From: an uncultured Saprospiraceae bacterium
Lineage (GTDB): Bacteria > Bacteroidota > Bacteroidia > Chitinophagales > Saprospiraceae
DNA length: 9,566 bases
NCBI GenBank assembly: GCA_937967535.1
Contig: CALCMV010000099.1
Coordinates: 1-9,566, forward strand
Reading direction: 5' to 3'
The position numbers and the translations under genes are program-made. Positions 1 to 6,219 of the stretch are shown piece by piece (position 1 is the stretch's first letter; each line of letters begins with the position of its first letter). The notes under the pieces were generated by a model. That model saw nothing but the letters and a program-made list of their open reading frames with translations. It had not been told where the DNA came from and did no database searches.

Positions 1-236
1 GAGGTATCAAGTTTCAAGACTATCAAGAACATGGTGTTGAGGAATACTGGATAGTCGATACCACAGAAAAAACAGTTGAACAATACCATTTGAGAGACGG
101 AAAATATTTACTCATTCTAAAAGCCTCTGACGGTGAAATCACAAGTTTCGCACTCAAAGGATTCACAATTCCAATAAAAGCTATCTTTGATAAAAAATTG
201 AATGTGAAAGTAGCAGCACAACTTTTCGCATCATAA
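1..236 (+). CDS. Uma2 family endonuclease, 3' fragment
   Basis: This is an open frame from base 3 to the TAA at 234-236; its 5' part lies outside the window, leaving about 77 residues. The segment reads DYQEHGVEEYWIVD near its start, followed by a VEQYHL strand and an LKGFTIP stretch. That is the typical C-terminal half of Uma2 (DUF820) proteins, a restriction-endonuclease-like PD-(D/E)XK fold family. The family's catalytic acidic residues normally sit just before this part, so they cannot be checked here. Uma2 proteins are common, often in many copies, in Bacteroidota and cyanobacteria, and their biological role is not well established. The stop lies 30 bp before the next start, so read-through into the DUF885 gene is possible. 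Family assignment is from motif memory only. Confidence 0.8.
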   Translation, partial: GIKFQDYQEHGVEEYWIVDTTEKTVEQYHLRDGKYLLILKASDGEITSFALKGFTIPIKAIFDKKLNVKVAAQLFAS

Positions 237-266
237 TTTCCCTAAAAAAACAATCACGAAATCATT

Positions 267-2090
267 ATGAAAAATAAAATTATCCTCATCGCACTCGTCT
301 GTACAATAATAGCCTGTCAAAACCGCGATGTCAATACCAACTCTACCGACAGCAAAGAAGTACAAGCTGCCTCCAAAACTGCGAATGAATTTTTTGATAA
401 AATTTATGAAGAAGAATTGGATTATTTTCCTGTTGATAAATCCTATTTAGGCAGAAAAGAAGACAATGACAAATGGGACGACATGAGCGAAGCCCATGAT
501 GAACGTGTGCATGAATTTTATAAAAATGCACTGAAACGATTGGACGAGGAAGTAGACTACAACTCATTGGACGAACAAACGAAATTGAGTTATAAGTTAT
601 TTAAAAAAGGATATGAAAAAGAAATTGCGGATTACGAATTTCGGTACAATGATTATCCGGTGAATCAGATGTTTGGTTTGCACTCGCAAGTTCCTTCCTT
701 TTTGATTGGTATACATGGTATTGATAATGAGGAAGATGCGAAGGCGTACATCGCCCGATTGAATGGTGTCCCCAAATTATTTGACCAACTCCAAGCGGGT
801 CTTCAAAAACGCGCCGATAATGGCGTTATTCCGCCCAAATTTGTATTCGGACGTGTAGTGGATGATTGCAAAAATATCATTTCGGGCTTTCCATTGGAAA
901 AGACCGATGAGGATAATGCCATTTATGCAGATTTTGAAAAGAAGGTCAAAAAACTCGACATTGATGGCGACAAACAAAAAACGCTTATCAAAGACTGTAG
1001 CAATGCCCTCGAAAACAGCGTCAAACCTGCCTATAATGCTTTGATAAATTACCTCTCAAATTTGGAGAAAAAAGCCACAACAGATGATGGCGTTTGGAAA
1101 TTCAAAAATGGCAAAACTTACTTCAATAACCGCCTCAACCGCATCACGACCACCGACCTCACCTCCGACCAAATTCATCAACTCGGACTCGACGAAGTTA
1201 AACGTATACATGGCGAAATGACCAAGATAAAAGATAAAGTCGCTTTTGAAGGAACTTTAGAAGAGTTCTTCGTATTTATGCGTGAAGATAAACAATTTTA
1301 CTACCCAAATACCGACAAAGGCAAGGCAGATTACATGAAAAAAGCCACCGAAATCATAGATGATATGCGCGGCGAATTGGACAAACTGTTCATCACCAAA
1401 CCAAAGGCAGAAATGGTCGTCAAAGCCGTCGAAAAATACCGCGAAAAATCTGCCGGAAAAGCCTTTTACAGTTCGCCTGCGGAAGATGGTTCGCGCCCCG
1501 GCACCTACTATGCCAATACCTATAATATGGAAGATATGCCCAAGTATCAAATGGAAGCATTGGCTTATCACGAAGGTATTCCCGGACACCATATGCAGCT
1601 CTCTATCGCACAGGAAATGAATGGTTTGCCGATGTTTCGACGTTTTGGTGGCGGCTATACGGCATATGTAGAAGGATGGGCTTTGTACACCGAATACCTG
1701 CCCAAAGAACTCGGTTATTACAGCGACCCTTACTCCGATTTTGGTCGCTTGGCGATGGAACTTTGGCGTGCTTGTCGCCTCGTGGTTGATACAGGTATTC
1801 ACTCGCAAAAATGGACACGCGAAAAAGGTATTGACTATTATATGAGCAATACGCCCAACTCACGCGGGGATGCCGTCAAAATGGTCGAGCGACATATCGT
1901 AATGCCCGGACAAGCTACCGCCTACAAAATCGGTATGATAAAAATCCTCGAACTCCGCGATATGGCAAAACAACAACTTGGTGATAAATTTGACATCCGC
2001 GAATTTCACGAAGTGGTATTGACAAATGGGGCATTGCCATTGGATGTGTTGGAGGATTTGGTGAATGATTATATTGCGAATAATTCGTAA
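267..2090 (+). CDS. DUF885 family zinc-peptidase-like lipoprotein
   Basis: A 607-residue protein, close to the usual full length for DUF885. The N-terminus is a lipoprotein signal: a short charged start, a hydrophobic core and the lipobox TIIAC with Cys17, followed by an acidic, Asn/Ser-rich linker. The protein is therefore probably anchored in a membrane facing the periplasm or outside. The family signature HEGIPGHH is present (His435, Glu436, His441, His442), and about 30 residues later comes YVEGWALYTEYL with Glu469 and Glu476. This arrangement resembles the zinc-binding helix plus downstream glutamate of gluzincin metallopeptidases, although the spacing is not a classical HExxH. A peptidase role is inferred from the family; the substrate is unknown. 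The ATG is chosen because the lipoprotein signal starts there. No Shine-Dalgarno is visible, as usual for the phylum. Transcription may come partly from the Uma2 gene 30 bp upstream. Confidence 0.9.
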   Translation: MKNKIILIALVCTIIACQNRDVNTNSTDSKEVQAASKTANEFFDKIYEEELDYFPVDKSYLGRKEDNDKWDDMSEAHDERVHEFYKNALKRLDEEVDYNSLDEQTKLSYKLFKKGYEKEIADYEFRYNDYPVNQMFGLHSQVPSFLIGIHGIDNEEDAKAYIARLNGVPKLFDQLQAGLQKRADNGVIPPKFVFGRVVDDCKNIISGFPLEKTDEDNAIYADFEKKVKKLDIDGDKQKTLIKDCSNALENSVKPAYNALINYLSNLEKKATTDDGVWKFKNGKTYFNNRLNRITTTDLTSDQIHQLGLDEVKRIHGEMTKIKDKVAFEGTLEEFFVFMREDKQFYYPNTDKGKADYMKKATEIIDDMRGELDKLFITKPKAEMVVKAVEKYREKSAGKAFYSSPAEDGSRPGTYYANTYNMEDMPKYQMEALAYHEGIPGHHMQLSIAQEMNGLPMFRRFGGGYTAYVEGWALYTEYLPKELGYYSDPYSDFGRLAMELWRACRLVVDTGIHSQKWTREKGIDYYMSNTPNSRGDAVKMVERHIVMPGQATAYKIGMIKILELRDMAKQQLGDKFDIREFHEVVLTNGALPLDVLEDLVNDYIANNS

Positions 2091-2116
2091 TTAGACTTTG
2101 GATAGAGGAAATTGGG

Positions 2117-2223
2117 TATCAGTTCATAGTTCATAGTTCATAGTTTTTACAATTCATTGAATGACATCCCGATAGCTATACGGGATTGTAAATTACTAAT
2201 TATCAGAGTTGAGCAAACTTAAA
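2117..2223 (+). repeat. Intergenic structured repeat, copy A
   Basis: The left part (2117-2143) is a short heptamer array, three TTCATAG-type units. The right part (2146-2223) is a 78-bp core whose reverse complement matches 7398-7475 at 74 of 78 positions with no gaps. The core holds the palindrome CCCGATAGCTATACGGG (2168-2184), enclosed by an outer stem TTTACAAT (2146-2153) / ATTGTAAA (2185-2192). It lies just after the DUF885 gene. It has no coding content and no U-run typical of a terminator. It is best read as one copy of a dispersed intergenic element, oriented opposite to copy B. Confidence 0.85.
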
Positions 2224-2224
2224 C

Positions 2225-2686
2225 GGATAGCCTGAAAATTCGGTAATCTCGATAACTATCAGGACTTTTTTAGAATTTTACATAAAAGAATTAATAAACT
2301 ATTTTATTTTAATAATAAAAAATATTCAATTGATTATCAATGAACTACAATTTCAAACCGAGTTTCCTAATTCCCTAATTCCCATTTTGTCCAAATTCCA
2401 ATCATTAAGTGCGTCACAAATTATTGGTATTTTGATATTATCTTTTCATAAAAATATCGCTTTTTTAGGCATTCCAATTTTCGTAAAAATACGAAATATC
2501 GTAAATATTGCTGTAATTATTGCTTTACGTATTTTAGTAATTTTTTTGTATTTATCTGATAATCAATCGGATATGAGTGGTTTTCGTTTTTTGGCACAGC
2601 CATTGAATTAGTGTAGACAAATGCAACGAAGAAATGAACAAAATACGAATTCTTTAATTTACTTAATTAGTAATAAATTATCAATC
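2225..2686. other. AT-rich intergenic stretch, no gene
   Basis: I see no convincing gene here. The contents are a degenerate palindrome around TCGATAACTATCAGG (2249-2263) followed by T-rich sequence, two tandem CCTAATTC units (2366-2381), and a perfect 7-bp inverted repeat TTTCGTA-AAAA-TACGAAA (2479-2496). The only longer open frame would start with TTG at 2330 and has the composition of translated AT-rich DNA. A promoter for the gene at 2687 should lie here, but no good TTTG / TAnnTTTG pair was found. Confidence 0.6.
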
Positions 2687-4237
2687 ATGAATATTATCAC
2701 ATCAATAGTTAGAATCACCATTTTATCTGCAATCATTATCAGCAGTTCTTTTATTTTCTCAAATGCCCAAACAATTGACAATCGCTTTTTTAACGAAGTA
2801 GACGATTTACTTAAAGCAAGAGTATCGAATGGTTTGGTAGATTATGACGCTATCAAGACAGACAAAAGACTTCCTGCTTTGATTCAAAAAATAAGCGAAG
2901 CAGATATTTCTTCGGCTGACAGCAAAACCCTACAAGCATTTTACATCAATGCCTACAATCTGAACGTTATCAATAAAGTTGTTTCAATATATCCGGTAAG
3001 TTCTCTACAAGAAAAGTCAGGATTTTTTAGCAAAGACAAAATAAAAGTTGCAGGAGAATCTACAACTCTAAATAAATTGGAAAAAGAAAAACTATTAGAA
3101 AGTTTTGGAGATGCCAGATACCACTTTGTCTTAGTATGTGGAGCATTGGGTTGTCCTCCGATTACCAATTTTGCTTATACACCTGAAAACTTGGAAGCGC
3201 AATTGGCACAACAAACCCGATTGGCTTTTGACGACAGCAATTTCATCAGAACATCCGACGGAAATGTAGAACTATCTCAAATCTTCCAATGGTATCCTAA
3301 AGATTTTGGAACGACTAAAGAAAATATAATTAATTTTATCAATGAATACCGTACTGAAAAAATTCCTAATTCTGCGAAAATTAAGTACTACAACTACGAT
3401 TGGAGCTTGAATGACACAGCAGATACAGGTGGCAGTTCAAACAATACATCAACCAACAGTTCTCGTTATATTGTTTCTTCGACTATTGCTAAAGGTGCTT
3501 TTGAGTTTAAGATTTTCAATAACTTGTATTCACAGAAAACAGGTGATAGAGATGCTCTAAGAGATAGATCATCTTTCTTCACTACCTCATTAAGTGCTTT
3601 TTACGGACTTAGCAACCGATTGAATGTCGGACTCAATACCAGATTCAGAAAAGTACGTAACAATGCTTTGCCATCCACACCATTTTCTGTATTCGGAAGC
3701 GACGAAGCGGGAAGTTCAAGGTCAGGCTTGACGGCTATTGGTCCTCAAATCAGATACGCACCTGTACCCAAATGGGAAAACTTTTCTATCCAGAGTTCTT
3801 TTGTTTTTCCGGTTGGTACTGACCTGACAGGAAGTGCCACTCAGCCATTTATTGACTGGAACGGACCTACCTCAACTACACAGTTTTTCAATGACTTTTC
3901 GATTGGTTCAAAGTTTTCAATATTCACCGAAGTTGATCTTATCATAGAAGATATAGGTAGTGCAAGTGAAGGTCGTCTAAATCGTATATCTACCCCTGCT
4001 ACACTGATTTTCAGCTATGTACCCACTAATGAACTTACGATATATACAATTAGCGGTTACTCTCCTTTCTGGCAATCTGATTTTGATTACTTTACTCAAC
4101 TTGGTCTTGGAGCTAAGTATCAATTTACACCTAATTTTGAAGTGGAATTGCTTTACACAGATTTTTCAAATAAATTTTTGAACGAAACCGGAGGACAAGC
4201 TCAAACTATCAATCTTGGTATCAGATATAATTTATAA
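2687..4237 (+). CDS. Secreted DUF547 domain fused to outer-membrane beta-barrel
   Basis: A 516-residue protein counted from the ATG at 2687. The frame is open to an ATG at 2621, but that would add 22 hydrophilic residues ahead of a clear signal peptide (residues 1-27, cleavage after SNA), so 2687 is preferred. Residues about 31-240 are a DUF547 domain, with FYINAYN at 85-91, HFVLVCGALGCPP at 146-158 (conserved His146 and Cys151) and the family's closing YNYDWSLN at 235-242. A Ser/Asn/Thr-rich linker (243-260) leads to residues 261-516. These show alternating hydrophobic strands such as LSAFYGLSNRLNVGLNTRFR and a final strand INLGIRYNL, which resembles a transporter-like outer-membrane beta-barrel. 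DUF547 has no settled biochemical role to my knowledge. Inferred location: outer membrane, with DUF547 on the periplasmic side. GC content is lower than in the DUF885 and patatin genes. Confidence 0.85.
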   Translation: MNIITSIVRITILSAIIISSSFIFSNAQTIDNRFFNEVDDLLKARVSNGLVDYDAIKTDKRLPALIQKISEADISSADSKTLQAFYINAYNLNVINKVVSIYPVSSLQEKSGFFSKDKIKVAGESTTLNKLEKEKLLESFGDARYHFVLVCGALGCPPITNFAYTPENLEAQLAQQTRLAFDDSNFIRTSDGNVELSQIFQWYPKDFGTTKENIINFINEYRTEKIPNSAKIKYYNYDWSLNDTADTGGSSNNTSTNSSRYIVSSTIAKGAFEFKIFNNLYSQKTGDRDALRDRSSFFTTSLSAFYGLSNRLNVGLNTRFRKVRNNALPSTPFSVFGSDEAGSSRSGLTAIGPQIRYAPVPKWENFSIQSSFVFPVGTDLTGSATQPFIDWNGPTSTTQFFNDFSIGSKFSIFTEVDLIIEDIGSASEGRLNRISTPATLIFSYVPTNELTIYTISGYSPFWQSDFDYFTQLGLGAKYQFTPNFEVELLYTDFSNKFLNETGGQAQTINLGIRYNL

Positions 4238-4303
4238 ACAGTAAACATATTGGATGTTTTGAAATCATTTATTATCAACAACATTCTTTCTTAGTCAAGA
4301 GTT

Positions 4304-4385
4304 AAAAAAAATAACATTTCGATTTCAGTCTAGATTTTTCAAAAGTTGAAAAACTAGGCTGACAAATCGGAAAGTTATTTTTTTT
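4304..4385. terminator. Long imperfect hairpin, likely bidirectional terminator
   Basis: Two arms of about 33 bases pair imperfectly around an AAG loop at 4343-4345. Inner pairs are TTTTTCAA / TTGAAAAA, then TCTAG / CTAGG with a wobble, then CAG / CTG, GATTT / AAATC, and outermost AATAAC / GTTATT. A-runs precede the 5' arm and T-runs follow the 3' arm, so a U-tract would follow the stem on either strand. It lies 67 bp after the DUF547-barrel stop and probably ends that transcript. The long imperfect stem is unusual for a simple terminator. Confidence 0.7.
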
Positions 4386-4460
4386 ATATTTTATAAAAAG
4401 CAGTATTTTTAGCCTGATATTAAGACAATTTATTTAATTTTACTAGGCACTTAGTAATTT

Positions 4461-4490
4461 TTTGAAACCAATATGTTGTCGATAAATTTG
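4461..4490 (+). promoter_or_regulatory. Bacteroidota-type promoter for the Omp85-like gene
   Basis: TTTG at 4461-4464 and TAAATTTG at 4483-4490 are separated by 18 bases, a good match to the phylum's primary-sigma pattern (TTTG near -33, TAnnTTTG near -7). Transcription would start near 4497, giving a leader of about 130 bases before the GTG start at 4627. An inverted repeat AAACCAATAT (4465-4474) / ATATTGGTTT (4493-4502) encloses the -7 box. Confidence 0.65.
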
Positions 4491-4505
4491 CGATATTGGT
4501 TTATC

Positions 4506-4518
4506 CCTCCGAAGGAGG
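4506..4518. repeat. CCTCC-GAA-GGAGG hairpin in the leader
   Basis: A perfect 5-bp GC-rich stem with a GAA loop lies about 10 bases after the predicted transcription start. It contains the only GGAGG-like sequence in the leader, but it sits about 110 bases from the start codon, so it is not a ribosome site for that gene. Confidence 0.6.
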
Positions 4519-4548
4519 CTTAAATTTAAATTTGAGTTTGAACTTGTT

Positions 4549-4576
4549 CTTAAACTTAAACTTAAACTTAAACTTT
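4549..4576 (+). repeat. CTTAAA hexamer tandem array
   Basis: Four exact CTTAAA units occupy 4549-4572 and a partial unit follows. The stretch just upstream (4521-4545) is an approximate reverse complement (AAATTT, AGTTTG units), so the leader can fold back on itself imperfectly. The array lies in the untranslated leader of the Omp85-like gene. Confidence 0.75.
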
Positions 4577-4626
4577 ATTTAGTACCTGAAAAATGATATT
4601 CAATCAAATTATAAAACGCATTTTTC

Positions 4627-5898
4627 GTGATAAACACATTTTTAAGAATTTTATTTATTGTTTTCTGCGTGCTGCATGTCAAGGCACAAGATAGTTCTCT
4701 ATTAGTCAAAGAAATTCAATTTTTGGGCTTACAAAAAACGAAAGCATCATACCTGAATGACATTATCTCTACCGAAGCCGGTGATATTTTCAAAGAAGAA
4801 GAATGGTCGGAAAATGTTCAAAGACTCAAAAATCTCGCGGGAGTGATGAGTGCCTCTTATACCCTCGATACCCTTGATAATGAGGTACATATCTCTGTAA
4901 ATGTCGAAGAAAGAAAGACCGCTTTGCCGATAATTAACTTCGGGGGTATCAGGGGAAATATTTGGTTTGCGGTGGGGGCAACAGAAAATAATTTTAGAGG
5001 AAAGGGTGACGTAGCACTGGCATTTTATCAAAATAATAATGGGCGACACGCCGGACAAATTTACTTTAGAAAACCCGAAATTAAGAACACCCAATGGGGC
5101 TACAGTTTTGGCTTAAACAGTTGGGCTTCCAACGAACCTCTTTTTTTTAATGAAGGTACGGTACATTATTTGTATGACAATAATGCTGTAAGTGCGACGG
5201 GTATCAAACATTTTGGATATCATCGCCAACTGGAGTTTGGAGGTACCTATTTTGTTGAAAAATACAGGCAAGCAGAAGAGCAGGAACTACTAAACCCACC
5301 CGGACCAACCGCCTTCGGGGTCAATAAATTGTTGACCAAAATCGTATTCAAACAAAATTTTATTAATTACAATACCTTCTATTTGGAAGGGCATGAACTG
5401 GAGTTGAGCTATCAAAATGTATACAATCTGGATGATTTTAATTGGTTCAACAGTCTGGCATTTCAAACAAAATATTTTTCAAAACCACGCCCTAAAATCA
5501 ATCTGGCATTGAGGTTTAGATTAGCAATTTCGACCAACGACAGTTCCCCTTTTGCTCCCTTTGTAGCTGATAGCCACGTCAATATTCGCGGTATCGGCAA
5601 CAGAATTGACAGAGGAACAGCACAAGCAACCCTCAATCTGGAACTTCGAAAAACTGTTGTGGAGAAAAAATCATGGGGCGGGCAGTTTGTAGCATTTATG
5701 GATTCGGGAACTTGGCGAAATCCGGGCGGACGCTTGAGCGACCTTTGGGACACTGCCCAATTCAGACAGTTTATAGGAATCGGTATGAGATTAAATTATC
5801 AGGAAATATTCGGTGCTACGTTCAGACTGGATTATGGCATAGATGTTTTTAATCCCAAACAAAGAGGATTGGTGATAGGCTTGGGACAGTATTTTTAA
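4627..5898 (+). CDS. Compact Omp85-like outer-membrane protein, one POTRA domain
   Basis: A 423-residue protein that appears to start with GTG. Its signal peptide is hydrophobic, with cleavage after VKA near residue 20. Residues about 25-94 look like a single POTRA domain (VKEIQFLGLQKTKASYL, then helices, then VHISVNVEER). Residues about 100-423 form a beta-barrel; NIRGIGNRIDRG at 319-330 corresponds to the conserved RG motif of Omp85 barrels, and the chain ends in LGQYF with a C-terminal aromatic residue, as expected for recognition by the BAM machinery. At this size it is much shorter than BamA (usually several POTRAs). It is more like the short TamA/patatin-associated barrels, so a role in outer-membrane insertion or transport is inferred only. 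In-frame TAA at 4612 excludes any upstream ATG in phase; an out-of-phase ATG lies at 4593. Confidence 0.85.
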   Translation: MINTFLRILFIVFCVLHVKAQDSSLLVKEIQFLGLQKTKASYLNDIISTEAGDIFKEEEWSENVQRLKNLAGVMSASYTLDTLDNEVHISVNVEERKTALPIINFGGIRGNIWFAVGATENNFRGKGDVALAFYQNNNGRHAGQIYFRKPEIKNTQWGYSFGLNSWASNEPLFFNEGTVHYLYDNNAVSATGIKHFGYHRQLEFGGTYFVEKYRQAEEQELLNPPGPTAFGVNKLLTKIVFKQNFINYNTFYLEGHELELSYQNVYNLDDFNWFNSLAFQTKYFSKPRPKINLALRFRLAISTNDSSPFAPFVADSHVNIRGIGNRIDRGTAQATLNLELRKTVVEKKSWGGQFVAFMDSGTWRNPGGRLSDLWDTAQFRQFIGIGMRLNYQEIFGATFRLDYGIDVFNPKQRGLVIGLGQYF

Positions 5899-5941
5899 AC
5901 ATGTTCTTAGTACATTGAAAAAGTTTCTTTTATTTTTTTAG

Positions 5942-5997
5942 AAATGTAAAATGTAAAATGTAAAATAATAAATGTAAATTCCGATAGCTATCGGAAT
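5942..5997 (+). repeat. Heptamer array plus palindrome, left arm
   Basis: Tandem AATGTAA-type heptamers (about three units) and an AATAATAAATG stretch are followed by a perfect 20-bp palindrome centred on GATAGCTATC (5978-5997). Apart from a 9-base gap and a few mismatches, the arm is the reverse complement of 6091-6155. Confidence 0.85.
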
Positions 5998-6090
5998 GTA
6001 GTACGTGTACAAAGTATTTTTATTGTTTTATTGTTTAATAATTTTAAAATCAAATAAATACGAGAAGAACACGTTAATTCAGCGTCCTAC

Positions 6091-6155
6091 TCCCGATAAC
6101 TATCGGGATTTACATTTTAAATTTATTATTTTACATTTTACATTTTACATTTATT
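6091..6155 (-). repeat. Heptamer array plus palindrome, right arm
   Basis: It begins with the palindrome TCCCGATAACTATCGGGA (6091-6108; one central base breaks symmetry) and continues into ATTTATTATTTTACATT and tandem TTTACAT heptamers. It matches the left arm in inverted orientation, about 93 bases away, so the spacer can fold into one large hairpin in RNA or a cruciform in DNA. Confidence 0.85.
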
Positions 6156-6219
6156 CAAATTCATAAAGAAATCTAATTTAACGGTGTACTCAGTATCAGG
6201 AACATAGTTTTATATTCTA

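Larger units (their letters stand above)
4386..4626. other. Intergenic leader region before the Omp85-like gene
   Basis: No gene is visible. The stretch holds a weak hairpin TTACTA / TAGTAA (4440-4457) followed by T6, then the promoter, the flanking palindrome, the CCTCC-GAA-GGAGG hairpin and the CTTAAA array listed separately. An ATG at 4593 opens only a short frame that is not in phase with the downstream gene. Confidence 0.6.
5899..6219. other. Intergenic region dominated by an inverted repeat
   Basis: No gene is seen. The inverted repeat arms at 5942-5997 and 6091-6155 take up over a third of it. The loop between them (5998-6090) is AT-rich with no clear promoter. The last 60 bases contain TAGTTTTA near 6206, only a weak resemblance to a -7 box for the GH113-like gene. 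Confidence 0.6.

Noticed and set aside
1257..1808. Minus-strand open frame of 183 codons inside the DUF885 gene
   Set aside because: It is antisense to a well-supported gene that includes the catalytic motif region; the translation is Phe/His-rich, typical of a shadow frame.
2168..2184. Palindrome as a rho-independent terminator of the DUF885 gene
   Set aside because: There is no U-run directly after the stem on either strand, and the same core recurs upstream of a gene at 7437, so it is better explained as a dispersed element.
2330..2566. 10-bp inverted repeat TTGATTATCA / TGATAATCAA
   Set aside because: The arms are over 200 bases apart, AT-rich and unaccompanied by other matching bases, so chance is the simplest explanation.
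2330..2611. Open frame of 93 codons between the DUF885 and DUF547 genes
   Set aside because: It starts with TTG and has a composition of Ile/Leu/Phe expected from AT-rich noncoding DNA. It contains palindromes and tandem units, and has no recognisable domain or initiation context.
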